The notes: generated from the letters alone by a model not told the origin. A DNA stretch of 64,000 nt from Corbicula japonica (GCA_038501625.1 JAZAYU010000009.1:6934396-6998395); one strand, 5' to 3'; numbered from the stretch's first letter, positions 36,800 through 48,742 are shown. Translations and numbers: made by a program.

Positions 36800-37830
36800 G
36801 AAAATGTGAAAAATGCGTAGCAGGTATTGCCAGCCCAAGAAAACAAAGCCTCCACAAGCAACCAAAAGGTTGAGAGGAAAATGAGGCATAAGTTTATTAA
36901 ATGAAAATGTACAATAAGTCATCAAAATCAACTAACGAAAATGAGAATCTGAGGCGGTACTGCCTTGGAATGGCAAGTAGCAAAACAAGTTGCCAAATTG
37001 TTTTGCCGCTGACCGTTCCAAGACGGTTACCTATTGGATTCCGATTTTCGTTCATCGTTTGTAGTGTCTTTTTAAAAATTGATCACTTTATAACCCATCA
37101 ACCAATTTTCCTATCAACTTTTTTGGCTATGTGGGGAATCTCATTCTGTGTCCACTGGTTGAGGCCGTTCATAAAATGCATATTTCACTTTTTAGGGTGC
37201 ACTAACTTCACATTTGCCACCAACAGGTTGTCATATTAATGAACAAAAAAGTGCAAACTGTCTTGGTGAATTAGCTCCAACCCATCCATCAACTCGGTAG
37301 TGTTACATGCAAAAGCATTTAAACATACAAATGATAGTGCCTCTAGCTGGGAGCAATTCTCACCGTCACGGCGACAGCGCCTAGCCCTGCAAATCCTGCG
37401 ATGCAACCAACTGAGCTAGCCGGGACAACCCCCAAAAAAGATGTATCTGATAGCCCTGACATACGTTACCATCACTGCATGACAATGGTAACGGGTTATT
37501 TTACTGATAACAGTACTGAATTTATGTACGGGGAGACTTAGAAAGCTAATAGCCCGGGGGTCAAATCAACAAGAACAGGAATCAGAAATAAAAGAAACTG
37601 ATCTAGTTTCTATGTTATATTACAAATATTACCTATAAATTTTCAAAAACTTAAAACCCCTGCAAAGTCGTGCAAACAAGGAGGTTAGCATGACGATCAA
37701 CTGAAGACTGGTTAATCACCAAGTATCAATTTACTGATGGTTTTTACAATAAATGGATAGATAGTATTGCCTTTATTTTCTTAATTAATAAATCAACGTG
37801 GACAAGTTAATTTTGCCTTTGATTTTCTTA
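36800..37830 (-). repeat. Longest family A copy, with an internal inverted segment
   Basis: From left to right: minus-oriented 3' part (36800-36993), a plus-oriented 3' part (36994-37195, ending GCATATTTCACTTTTT), then the rest of the minus copy from GGGTGCACTAACTTCACA to the 5' part near 37760, with a tRNA-like module at 37345-37440. The switch at 36993/36994 lies exactly in the core palindrome of the family. The full order of family A (5' part, module, middle, core, 3' part) can be read from this copy. Confidence 0.8.
37345..37440 (-). repeat. tRNA-like SINE module (within family A)
   Basis: On the minus strand: CTAGCTCAGTTGG (A box), the GGGCTAGGCGCTGTCGCCGT arm, and a degraded B box GAGAATTGCTCCC. 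It is preceded by the leader GTACTGTTATCAGTAAAATA. Same position in family A as the tandem pair at 23.9-24.2 kb. Confidence 0.75.
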
Positions 37831-39733
37831 AAATAATAAATCACTCCTAAATAAGAAATGCCTTTGCATTTCCATTGCAGAAAATTTATTATTAATAACC
37901 AACAATGGGTATTTCTTTGAGAGACAAAATTGGACACTAACATAATAACCATAATCAAAAATTTAGAATGTAAAATGTGTTTTCAAATTTGAAAATGTTG
38001 GAAAGTAATCGTTTTTAGTAAATCTCCAACATATTTTGGAGATTTTCCAATAGGTTACAGAAATCGACAATTAAAACATTTTAGTTGTATTAAAGTATGC
38101 ATAATTCATTGTCAAATTTTGGTTTTGGTTGAGAAGTTTGTTCACTTTGAAACCTCTAAAATCTGCTATGGATATGGACAAATCTTTTTATTTCGTCCAT
38201 ATTCTTCAATTTAGGCGATTTTATGGCGCATTTTCTTCATTTTATGTGATTCGATGTAAAACTACACTGTAACCATTTCTGTATATATTTAAACAAATAA
38301 TGACAAAGATTTTGAATATTTTAAAGGCAAATTTAGGACTTCATGATCCACTGTTCAACTGTTATTTGGTATGGACTAATGATTAATTGTACGGCACTCA
38401 ATAAGTTGATTGGACGGTTAAAACAAATAATCACTGCAAAATTTGTGTTTAGCCACAAAAGAATATAATTTATACAGTTGTTATCATTATCACCCTTCTG
38501 TCTGCCTTTTAGCTAAACCTTAGATCTTACCTTGGTAACTCTTATTGAATTTTCTTTTCCTGAACTATTAATATTATGTCTGCATTTGCTAGTTATAAAA
38601 AGTTCGTATTATGCAGATAGAAAACATTCGCATCACGAACTTCCAGATCACGCGTAATATATCCTACGATTCTATAACATTTAAAAAAAACACATAAATA
38701 TATATGAAGAAAGTGCTTGTGTTAACCACCATAACCATGAGAATGTGTACATGTTATTTGATTTTAAATATATTTGCTTTCTTACAAATCATTTGCTAGA
38801 CGATTTAATAGCCGACTAAACACTCATTCCACAAGTCCTTTGTTAACGAATCATGAATGCATTGAAACTACACGAAAATAACATTATCTCGAAGGAGGCA
38901 AGTTCATAAAATAAATAAAAACAAGTTTTATAATTTACTGTTAAATAAGTGATTTATTCTGACTTTGATATTCGTTGATTATCAGTCTCATGTTTATTTT
39001 CCACTGCCTGGCTTACGGTTAGGTAAATGGTAACCTATTTGGGCAATATCTACTTCTTTGTGTATTTAAAATGTATTCGCAGAATGTAAAGTACGGAGAT
39101 TTAAACTTGCTCTAGTTTAAACAACAACTAATTATGCAATAAAAGAACGAAAATGTAATATTGCTCACGTGTTCAAATATCCTAAACACCGACCAGAGAC
39201 ATGGCCTAAGGGGAATTTAATTCCGAACGTGCAAGCCTTAGATTGTGTGACGGTCTCCATTTGTCTCGGTGATATAAGGCCACTGACCTCGGGTGTCGAT
39301 TAAACATCATGTTCTTGGAATTCAAAAGACCCCTTTCTAATCGTTATTTATACTAATTTCCTAATCATACCCAATGGTTTTGATGTGACGGTCTGGTAAA
39401 TTGTATTGCTAGAATTTATCTCGTAGGTAAATCATATGTATTTTATGAGCTTTTTTACGTTTCATAAATTAATATAGAAGGTCGAATAGCTTGCATATTT
39501 TTTCTAATAAAAATGATTCGTATCGAAGCATTAGTGCTAATATATCATATTATAAATATGAATGTCCCGCAAATAATTAACACGCTTATGATCATTTCCA
39601 TTCAAAAGATATACTGACATATAAAATAAATACTGAATTAAAAAAATGAATTTCAGAACAATTAATTCTATAAAGGAACACAATCGAATGGTGTTAAATA
39701 TAAATATGTTACAACAGATGACAACCTGGGCTG
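37831..39733. other. No recognisable feature
   Basis: AT-rich sequence. No repeat or open frame that I can support. Confidence 0.45.
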
Positions 39734-39861
39734 AAGGTTATAAAGCTGAGATTGGAAACCAGTTTCAAATCTCAAGTATCTGATTGGCTGAAATGGCGAC
39801 CAGTCAGCATATCAGATGCTTGGGATTTGAAACTGGTTTCCATGCTCAGTTTTATCATCTT
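39734..39861. mobile_element. 128-bp palindromic MITE, copy 1
   Basis: Ends AAGGTTATAAAGCTGAG and the reverse complement AAGATGATAAAACTGAG pair, and the pairing continues inward (TGGAAACCAGTTTCAAATC in both arms) to a short loop near 39790-39810. A second copy is at 52946-53082. Confidence 0.85.
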
Positions 39862-40640
39862 GGGCACAATAACAAAAAGCATGTGTTTCTGTTTGAAAAA
39901 GATAATAGTGTTTTAATGACATTTCAAGTTTAAACGCTGGTACTGAGCAGTTTGGTTGGAAAAAGTTGAACTTAATGTCAATATGGTATGAATTGTATAT
40001 AAATTTGTCAGAAAACTAAAGCATCATGAATACCTTTCTAATGTTTACCTATATTATTGTTTAATTGTTTAGGCATATATTATACATAATATTACTAGCA
40101 ATGTTCGAATATTTTGAATTGAATGTTACACGTTTCTGTTGCAGAACTCAACAATTAAAATTAGCATTACCCATTAATATTAACTTGAAACTTAATAAAG
40201 TCATACAGACTCAGTTTTACTCATTAAATCAATATTATAGAGATATACATGTTGAGATCATATGAAACAATTATACCATCATTGTGCGAAGAAAACGCCT
40301 GTAATATAAACATAATATAATTGTAAGGCGAATACTCGAAGTAAACGTATACTCTCAGGCATCATAAAGTCAATTTATTTCTCGACATATCAACTGGCAG
40401 TATCCTCCAATTATTGTAAATTGCAGAAAATGTTTATAAAAAGAACCCAGAAAATTCGCAAAAGTTTATAAAATAAGTAAAATTATTCAGAATAGTCGTT
40501 ACCATTTCTTTTGTTTTTCTGTATTATTCTGGTACTACTTTTCTAAAATAAATTTTGTAAAATATTGTAAACTTACCTAGTTTCCTCGAAATCAAATTAC
40601 CAGATAATCCGAGAAACAAGTTCAAACATCTGCCATTTTT
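39862..40640. other. No recognisable feature
   Basis: AT-rich, nothing supported. Confidence 0.45.
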
Positions 40641-40895
40641 TGTCTTTTCTCATCAATATAAGAAGTAATATCCACAAGATACACGAACAATGCTCGAGGA
40701 ATAGTTTATCTTTTCAACGACGATTCCGTCAATATCCCTTTTGTATTCAAGATTCAGCAACACATGTAGTTTCTACGATGAGTAGAGAACAGAATCCTGC
40801 CTTCTAGAGGAATTGCTTTTATATTAAACTTCCGTATCATTTGGTCAATAATAAACGACTCCACCTCAAGTCAACTGATTTCACAGTTTGCCTAG

Positions 40896-40966
40896 TATAA
40901 ATATTGACATTCTGGCTGTGCTAGAATCTTAAATCTGCAAGCGCTTCAACCAGCTAGATCAGCGAG
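40896..40966 (+). promoter_or_regulatory. Candidate TATA promoter plus short untranslated first exon
   Basis: TATAAATA at 40896-40903 is followed at the usual spacing by a possible start around 40926-40930, about 40 bases of mixed composition, and a strong splice donor GAG|GTAAGC at 40964-40972. This architecture fits an inducible-type animal gene with a short non-coding exon 1. No downstream coding exon was identified; the ATG at 41154 opens only 34 codons. Chance occurrence in AT-rich DNA is possible. Confidence 0.25.
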
Positions 40967-40972
40967 GTAAGC

Positions 40973-42016
40973 TTAGCATTAACAGTTCGACGTTTCTAAG
41001 GTTCGATCAGCAGTTCTCTGTAAATAGTATTAAAATCAACCGTTTTATTCTGGAAAATAATAAAACAAATTCTACACAGAAGTTAACATAGAAAAAATCC
41101 AAGAAACTGTTAATTGATACATTAAAAACTACAAAACAAGCAAACTAACAATTATGTCCTACGTCGGCTTTACGTTTTATCTTGAGAGTATCAGTTTTCT
41201 TCTCAGTAGTGCTAATTCTGAAATAGGCAAAGCCCTGTATAGAAGACACTTACACTGATTTGTCCCATGGTATTTTAAGCGACGAGAATTTTCTGGATTA
41301 TTTTAGATTAAAGTACAGGGTTGGTTAGTCATCTCAGTGTTGATTATCTATTTATATTTTCCGTTATTGGCTCGATGTGATAATATATATAAGAATTCTA
41401 ATGCCAACATTTCCAGAAGATAACAATAGGACACAGAGGATGATAGTCGGACTTTTGAGCATGTTAATGCATTTCTAAAGGTGCATCAAAACAATTAAAA
41501 ATATGTTAAATCTGTTATGGTGTTTATTCAAAGCAAACTGGCTTTAACAATGATAAATGAAGTAACGAAACGGGTAACCATTGCTGTCCATGAATAGGCT
41601 GCAATAATTTCGTATTTGTCTTGTTTGGTGTCTTTCAAAGTTCTCTTTTAATCTTTTTCTTGTAATATATCACAGTATCGTGCTCCTCGGCACAAAAGGG
41701 ATACAATTCACGAGTTCTTTTACTATACATGATAGCTAAATTAGCTCTTGCTCCGTATGTATGTACTTTCTGTTTCAGTTAATTCGGTTTGTATTAAATG
41801 TCCCCATGCCTCTGCTTGTACTCATGTTTAAAATATTATAAGGTTTTCTCTTTTGTAAATTTAAATTTATGACCTATTTAAATATAGAATATCTTAAATG
41901 AAAGTATAATACAGCACACGTCTGATGTTTAGTTAGAGGTGAATTGGTTACAGTTAGAAGCTGTTGTTAATTATATGCAGTCGAAATTTATACACTGTTG
42001 TTAATTATTTATGTAG
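40973..42016. other. No recognisable feature
   Basis: AT-rich, nothing supported. Confidence 0.45.
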
Positions 42017-42325
42017 AAAAAGGTGAAATATGCATATCAGGAATCGCCACATTCAGAAAAAGACAGCCTCCCCTCACAGTCAAGAAGAAGAGAGGAAGAG
42101 AGCATGGTTAATAAAATGATCAGTTTCAAAAGAGACACCACCAAAAATTAACAAAAATGAGAACCCGATGGGTTACCGCCTTGGAACGGTCAGTGGCAAA
42201 TCAAATTGCCACTGGTGGTTTAAACCAGGTTCTAGGGTGCACCAACCTCACACTTGCCCCAACAGGTTCTCATATCACAAAACAAATACAAGTTGTCTTG
42301 GTGAAATCACTCCAACCCACTTACT
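42017..42325 (-). repeat. Family A fragment, 3' part
   Basis: Starts at AAGGTGAAATATGCATATCA (the 3' terminus), continues through the core and GGTTTAAACCAGGTTCTAGG, and stops after ACTCCAACCCACTT. Very close to the copy at 5690-6010. Confidence 0.9.
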
Positions 42326-42549
42326 AGAGGAACGTTTAGATTTCTCTTTATTTATTCTGAAGTGGGCGGACAATATATTTTACAGAATTTATGTCATAAT
42401 TTGTAATCCACTCTCTCAAGTAAAAGGTTTGTTTTAGAATGGCGTATTGAAACATTGTTCTTTAATTTAAAAGAAAACTATAAATTAATTTTTACAACAG
42501 TTTTTATCAAAACTTCAAACATACAGAATTCGTTTGTAAAAAATTGTTA
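42326..42549. other. Spacer between two family A fragments
   Basis: Nothing recognised. Confidence 0.4.
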
Positions 42550-42782
42550 TAAGCAAAGCAGGAATGGCCACCTCCAGCAGACACAGTTTCCTCACACAGC
42601 TAATAAGAAGAGAGGAGACGAGAGCATGGTGATGCAATGATCAGTTACAAAATAGACGCAACAAACAATGAACGAAAGTCAGAACCCGAGGGGTTACCTC
42701 ATTGGAACGGTCAGAGGCAAAACAATGTGCCAAACCAGTGTTTAAACCAGGTTCTAAGGTGAACCAACCTCACAGTCAATAA
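42550..42782 (-). repeat. Family A 3' fragment, diverged
   Basis: AAGCAGGAATGGCCACCTCC, GAAGAGAGGAGACGAGAGCA, CCCGAGGGGTTACC and GTTTAAACCAGGTTCTAAGG match in order. It lacks the terminal ATGCATATC word. Confidence 0.8.
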
Positions 42783-43425
42783 AAATAAACCTTCATGGGT
42801 AACATCTATGGATTTTAAAACAGTAGGGTCTGACTCGTTTTAAGTAAAGTATATCCAAAAGTTTACATGACAAATGAAAGAGAACACAAAAGACGCAATG
42901 TGGCCGAGTCCTCAAAGAAATAATATTATGCTCGCGTTTCAATATCTGTGTCGAATTGAAAGAAAATTGCTGACAGATCAGAATCAACGGCAGTTAAAGT
43001 ACATTAGTCTTGTCTGTGTACCTGTCTTATTCAATATTTTAATCCGAGTGTTCTTAGAGAACAACTTTACACTGAGCATCAGAGGTATCGTCTCAAAGTG
43101 CATATGTCAAAAAGCTGTCACGCCTTTTATGAATTTATCAATGAAATACACACCTTTGATAAAATAACAGTAAACCCATTAGATATTTTGAACAACAATA
43201 AAATCAGTCTGGTATCTGAGATTTCTAAAATGCATATGTCTTAAATCTTTTTGAGTTGAATAATGCTTAGCATGGTTTCGCCTTAATAAGTTAGACCACT
43301 AAAGATAAAAAAAAACTTGTAACTGACTAATTATTCCGTTCAGCGAATAAATATTAAAAATAAAAACATTGTTTTAAACTCGCTTTAAATATTTTCTCTT
43401 GCACACACTGCAAAAAATTTTTAAA
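42783..43425. other. No recognisable feature
   Basis: An open frame at 42874-43167 has no recognisable domain. Otherwise AT-rich. Confidence 0.4.
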
Positions 43426-43618
43426 AGGTGAATATGCATATCAGGAATAGCCACATTCAGAAAAAAACCCTCCCCACACAGCCAAGAAGAAGTGCGAGAC
43501 AACATGGTTAATAAAATGATCAGTTTTAAAAAAGACACCACAAAAATGAGAACCCGAGGAGTTACCGCCTTGGAACGGTCAGTGAAAAATCAAATTGCCA
43601 CTGGCGGTTCAAACCAAG
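43426..43618 (-). repeat. Family A 3' fragment
   Basis: From AAAAGGTGAATATGCATATC through GAGTTACCGCCTTGGAACGG to GGCGGTTCAAACCAAGC, where similarity stops within the core region. Confidence 0.85.
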
Positions 43619-44194
43619 CTAGTTTAGCAACAAATGATGCAGAGGAAAAAACGTAGCAGACAACAGAAATTCAAAACCACTGCCACTAACCAAGGGCATG
43701 CGTTAAATAAAACAAATATTTATTACAAACTGTTTCTTGTTGAGCATTTCATCATACTGAACCCAGCATTTCCCTAATAATTTTGCATATGCGACTGCTG
43801 ATAAGATTGTAAATAATATTGCCTCAATTTGGGGACTTTATTTGATAATCTAACAATGATATAAGTTGGTATAAATGCCTTTTCGCCGAGTTTTTTTTGT
43901 AGGGGGAGGTTTATTGCTAACCATCCCCTACATGACAAATTAAAAGCAAGAGAAAATCAGACAGCTACGTACCGCTAAAAAGTAACATAACGCTCACATT
44001 TTTGTTGAATAATTTACCTTGACATACCTTTATCAACATTTCCACAACAGTTTGTCCGCAGAAGAGTTTAGAAATCTTGAAAAATAAGGTAGTTGTTCAA
44101 TAAGTATAATCATTCTGATGGTGTCTGCGTTGCCACTGACCGTCCGTCCGCTCATGGCCATTATTATGTTATATAAAATTCGATCATATCGACA
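43619..44194. other. No recognisable feature
   Basis: AT-rich. A stray TGCCACTGACCGTCCGTCC at 44131 recalls the family A core. Confidence 0.4.
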
Positions 44195-44856
44195 AACTTT
44201 GGTCTTTTATCTCAGTTTTTATGGAGATTTAATTTATAAACTTAAGAAGAAAAAAGGCAATGTTAATTTCTCCCGGTTATTCGTAAAAACCATCTGTAAA
44301 TTTAAAAAGAAAGGTTACCAACATGATATTTTACAGCGCTCTGCAGGCCTAGTGATTAACCAATCTACAGTTGATCATTATGCTTACCTCTTTGGTTGCA
44401 CGACGGTGGCAGGGATTTAAGAGTTTATATAGGTTTATAGGGAAATCTTTTCTTAAAAGAACCTAGAAGCTTGATTTGTTTCTTTTATCCTGTTCCATCG
44501 TGTTCTTGCTGATTTTACTCCAAGTGCTCTGGTCTCGGTAAGATCATTGAGTACCCGCCCTTTGGCTTTGCGATGCTATTAGCTTCTTATGTTTTATATG
44601 TTTTTGTGCTTTTGCATGCAACATTGTTAAGCCGATGGGTGGGTTGGAGTTATTTCACCAAGACAATTTTTACTTGTTTTGTGATACGAAAACCTGTTGG
44701 GGCAAGTGTGAGGTTGGTGCACCCTAGAACCTGGTTTTAACCCCCAGTGGCAATTTGTTTTGCCGCTGACCGTTCCAAGGCGGTATCCCCAAAGGTTCTC
44801 TTTTTCGTTAGTTGTTTGTGGCGTCCTATTTGAATTGACATTCTTATAACAAACAA

Positions 44857-44928
<72 letters not shown>

Positions 44929-45005
44929 TCTCTTCTTTTTCGCTGCGTGGGGAGGCTGTGTTTTGTGAATATGGCGATTCCTGATATGCATATATTAATT
45001 TTTTT
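44195..45005 (+). repeat. Family A copy, nearly complete, without tRNA module
   Basis: Best reference copy. 5' part 44210-44520 (TCTACAGTTGATCATTATGC, GACGGTGGCAGGG, TTCTTGCTGATTT), then GTCTCGGTAAGATCATTGAG, GCTATTAGCTTCTTATG with no module, GTTGGGGCAAGTGTGAGG, CCTAGAACCTGGTTTTAACC, the core palindrome (about 44744-44770), GGCGGTATCCCC, a CT microsatellite and the 3' terminus GATTCCTGATATGCATAT. No ORF. Confidence 0.88.
44859..44924. repeat. (CT)n microsatellite inside family A
   Basis: 66 bases of CT placed exactly where other copies have the short CTCTCTTCCTCTCTT word, so it grew from that seed. Confidence 0.97.
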
Positions 45006-45424
45006 CTTTACATTTTGGAAGAGTGGGGAAGCTGTCATTTTCTAAATGTCCTTTTTCTCAGAAAGCGCATGAAATACCGTAGGTGAGTATATAATTATGT
45101 TTTCTAAATGTATTTCAAATACATGTATATGCAGTCAAAATAAATATTGGCTACAGTATTGACACATGATAGGCCGTTTTCCTTGTAGGGATAAACATTT
45201 TATAACTTTATAGTACATTGCTTAATCATGTAACTAAACGGTATCTATAAAAGCAAATGTGAAATAGACGTCAAAGTGAAAGCAATCCTCCCCTCCGGAA
45301 TAAATGGAGAGCTTTTTAAACACATTTATAAACGGGATTTGTACATTTAATGATGTCAGCTTTTAAACAGAAATTGTAATCCAAAAGTTTATTCACAAAG
45401 GTAATAATACTTAATGTACTCGTA
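45006..45424. other. No recognisable feature
   Basis: AT-rich, nothing supported. Confidence 0.4.
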
Positions 45425-45895
45425 TATATTAAGCCTTCTTTTATCCCTGACATCGTGTTTTTGCTTAGTTGACTCCAGGGTTCTGGTCTCGGTAAGGTCA
45501 TTACGTACCCGCATTTTTACTTTACAATGCTATTTTCTTCTTATGTTTTATATGTTTGTGTGCTTTTGCATGCGGCATTGTCGAGTTGATGGTGGATTGT
45601 AGTTACTTCACCAAGACAACTTGTACTTGTTTGTTCATATGAGAACCTGTTGGGGCAAGTGTGAGGATGGTGAACCATAAGAACATTTTAAACACCCGGT
45701 GGCAAATTGTTTTGGTACTGACCGCCCCAATGCGGTAACCCCTCGGGTTCTGCTCTTGTTGATATTTTGTGGCGTCTATTTTGAAACTGACCTTTGTTTA
45801 TCCCTGAACTCTTCTTCTCTCTACTTTTGGCTGTGTTGGGAAGCTATGTCTACTGGATATTGCCATTCCTGATATGCATATTTCACTTTTATAGG
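45425..45895 (+). repeat. Family A copy without tRNA module
   Basis: Starts near TCTTTTATCCCTGACATCGT and GTTTTTGCTTAGTTGACTCC, continues through GGTCTCGGTAAGGTCATTAC, GTGTGCTTTTGCATGCGGCA, GAGAACCTGTTGGGGCAAG and the core, to GATTCCTGATATGC style terminus CCTGATATGCATATTTCAC. Same orientation as the preceding copy, 420 bases away. Confidence 0.88.
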
Positions 45896-46855
45896 AAGTA
45901 AACTGAATTAGGGAATGTTGTTATTATCTTATTCTTCTCTAGCAATACACAACGTTATTGTTGCATGCATCTGTGTACAGTTGAAACTAGCAATTTAGCG
46001 GTTTAGCATCTAGCGTTAATATAATGTTAACGAGGGTATGGAGAATCTTAAACATTTCATGTATCGACCAATGTCTCTTTTGCGAAAATACAGACGGACA
46101 ATGGGGGGGGGCTACCGATATACTGAGTTACCTATCATTACGGCGGTTTTGAGATTGGCTTCCCTTGCTGATTGTGTAGTTCCGGTTTAGAAGCGGTAAA
46201 AAGCGTAGTGTAAGAATTGTATATGAGAAAACATTTATTTCCAGCAAAAAAAATGTTCATGGGCATGAAAGAAGATGCATAAATGGTAACGGGCGTTTTA
46301 TTGGCACATTTCAAACTTTAACTTATATCATGTGATAAATTTTACTACCTTTTCCTGAGGTTTTCTATCTTTTCTTTTTCATAAATCTGCCATTTCTGAG
46401 CATAAGAAATGCGTATTTTAACCTTTTTTTCAGTTACTGAAGGGGTCGAACATAACGATGTTAAACATGAACCGATAAGGCCAATAAGGTCACTTAAGAC
46501 AGAATATTGAGATAACTCTGTATATCCCAATTTAATTGCACTCGCAGAGACCTACATTTAATTTTTGTTTTTTATTACTTGTTTTATTATATTTGTGATG
46601 CATGTTACCAGTAACATTTTTATTGCCTTTGTCTTTAACATCTTTATACCATTCTTGAAAGTATGTAGATGAACTATTTTTCATGTTAATTTTAAACTAA
46701 TGGATAAAAGCAACCCTGTATGTCATGAATTTGCATATCAATGAATAATACCATTCCATACATTAGTTTATGAGACATCAGAGTATTACATAAAGATTGG
46801 TATTTCTCACCATAAATAAAGAAGTGTCACGAATTGGGACGAATTTTAACGGTAA
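45896..46855. other. No recognisable feature
   Basis: Contains a G9 run near 46104. No ORF or repeat supported. Confidence 0.45.
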
Positions 46856-46859
46856 TGAC

Positions 46860-47065
46860 CATACCGAGCCCAGGACACATGGAGTCAAATAAGGAAGAGC
46901 AGAATGGCAGGAATGAATGTTAATGATTAAATATACGTTTTTTTTAAGATTTCATATAAACCTTCATAAAATCCTTACCTCTGCCACCAAAGTAAAACGA
47001 GCACTTGGAGAAAGGTTAATCACCATGAATACAAAGAACAACATACATTGAAACATAAGGACTAA
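46860..47065 (-). repeat. Family A 5' fragment, weak
   Basis: AGCAGAATGGCAGGAAT, AAACCTTCATAAAATCCTTA, CTCTGCCACC and GGTTAATCACC follow the reversed order of the family 5' part seen at 12340-12480 and 37640-37720. Old copy. Confidence 0.4.
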
Positions 47066-47829
47066 CTGTATTACATGTACTGGCAATCTTAATATGACTT
47101 GTTTTCTAACGTCTATCAATTTTCTGAACATTAAGGTAAAATATGCATTTTGCGTGTTAAATATTAAAAATAGACAATTCCATGGTATTATTTTGTAAGG
47201 GTACCAAACATTTTTAAAGCTTCCATTTTTAAGTATAAAGAATATGTATTACATCTGTAGATGTTTTTGTATCAAATCAATCAGATTATTTACTTTAACC
47301 GCAGTTTCTATATAATTAAATATTTTCTGCTCAAAGCAGTGGTGTCTTTTACATATATACGTAGATAGCGAGAAAACGTTTCCACAATCTCAGCGGTCGC
47401 TTGGTTTCCGTTTCGTTAATGAAATTGCTATTCGCCAAATGTCCGATTATTAGATAAGAAAGATATATCATGGAATGCTGTCTTCAAAGCTTAGAGAAAT
47501 GTTTCAACTACTATTCCGATGAAATATTTGTTCTGGGTTGTTTCTGTATATTTGATATCCACATTATTCGATTATAGATAAAATTTCATTTCTCATTGAC
47601 ACAAATGACAAAAAAGGTTCTGAATTTTGTAAATAATATTTCTTATTAATGTGCATACGATTATCGTCATTTGTTATTTTAAAGAAAAAGTAGTTGTGGC
47701 GTATTACTATGATCGTTCTTTGCTGAATAGTGTTTAAGTGCAGTAAGTTTCGCATGAAAGTACAGCAATTCGTCTTCCTAACATTGGAGGCCCGGACAAA
47801 TGAAATATTTTTACTTCAAACTTAAATAA
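47066..47829. other. No recognisable feature
   Basis: AT-rich, nothing supported. Confidence 0.45.
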
Positions 47830-47980
47830 ATTGCATGGCTAGGCGCTATCGCCGTATTTATATGGCTTGTGGGATATTAAGACATTTTATATATCACTAT
47901 AACAGGTGTTAGTGTTGTGATGTGGCTGTAAAACGTCTTCCACTACTTCATTTCAGTGTAGTTATCGGTTTCAGTTACCT
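47830..47980 (+). repeat. Remnant of the tRNA-like module
   Basis: TTGCATGGCTAGGCGCTATCGCCGT is the module's variable arm. Further on, GTGATGTGGCTGTAAAACGT, CTTCC and AGTTATCGGTTTCAGTTACC recall the inter-module sequence at 24010-24095. Strongly degraded. Confidence 0.45.
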
Positions 47981-48423
47981 CCCTTGTTGTTTAAATGCTA
48001 ATTGCAAACTAAGCAGAAAGTCAATATTTGCGCATGGCAGTATATGGGCATTCTTAGCTGTATCCTTTGGGGGCGATACGGATGGTATATATTATGTCGT
48101 TTGCAAGTATAGCTTTGTGGTTATATAAACTTTTATTTTATCCCAGTATGGCCTACCATCTGTGTAATTTTCCTTGATAGGTGCATGAGATTATGCAATC
48201 ATGGATAACAGTTTAACGATTGGGCATTTGCTTCTTGTAGTAATGTCGTTAATTAAATCGCTTTCATTCTAACTATTTACATTTGTTTTATTCTATTTTT
48301 GATTTCGCAAATGTGTCTATACTTGTTGCTGATGTGCTTTAATTTGTTACAAAATATACAAACTTGTACCACAGATGAAAAGATCAATTAACGATCATCA
48401 GAACACAAATTTGGTACAAAAAA
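47981..48423. other. No recognisable feature
   Basis: Nothing supported. Confidence 0.4.
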
Positions 48424-48434
48424 TACCACTGCAG

Positions 48435-48435
<1 letters not shown>

Positions 48436-48471
<36 letters not shown>
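48436..48471. repeat. (GTT)12 = SINE poly-AAC tail
   Basis: Twelve trinucleotides. They form the 3' tail of the SINE on the minus strand. Confidence 0.95.
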
Positions 48472-48742
48472 ACTTCCCAGTGTTTTATTCCCTCCCGCTT
48501 CTTTACGAGGACATTATCGTGTGGACAAAACAGCTTTCCATGTTGGAGGAAGACCCCAGGTGGCCCTCGTGGCAATTTTCAGGCTCGAGCGGGCACCTGG
48601 GTAGAACCACCGACGTTCCGCAAGCTAGCTGGTTAGCTTCCTCACATGAAAGATCTTAAACCTGGTAGGTCTCAAACTCACAGCGGTAAAGGGCAAGTGA
48701 TTCTCAGTCGGAAACCTTAACCATCCGGCCACGGACGCCCCC
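48438..48742 (-). mobile_element. tRNA-derived SINE with (AAC)n tail and target duplications
   Basis: On the minus strand the head GGGGGCGTCCGTGGCCGGAT-GGTTAAGG (class II, tRNA-Ser/Leu-like A box) begins near 48742, with a B-box-like GAGTTTGAGACC near 48675. A body follows (GGTGGTTCTACCCAGGTGCC, CACCTGGGGTCTTCCTCCAA), and the 3' end is an (AAC)12 tail, seen as GTT repeats at 48436-48471. The flanks 48424-48437 (TACCACTGCAGTGT) and 48743-48756 (TGCCACTGGAGTGT) form a 14-base target duplication with two mismatches. This is a textbook SINE insertion, mobilised by an unidentified LINE. Confidence 0.88.

Noticed and set aside
42874..43167. 97-residue ORF
   Set aside because: No domain, no conserved paralogue in the window, AT-rich codon use like background.
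44737..45038. Arg-Glu dipeptide ORFs across CT/GA microsatellites (also at 6141-6437)
   Set aside because: Artefacts of dinucleotide repeats inside or beside family A.
48375..48659. ORFs with poly-Cys or poly-Thr runs
   Set aside because: They translate the (GTT)12 SINE tail and SINE body.
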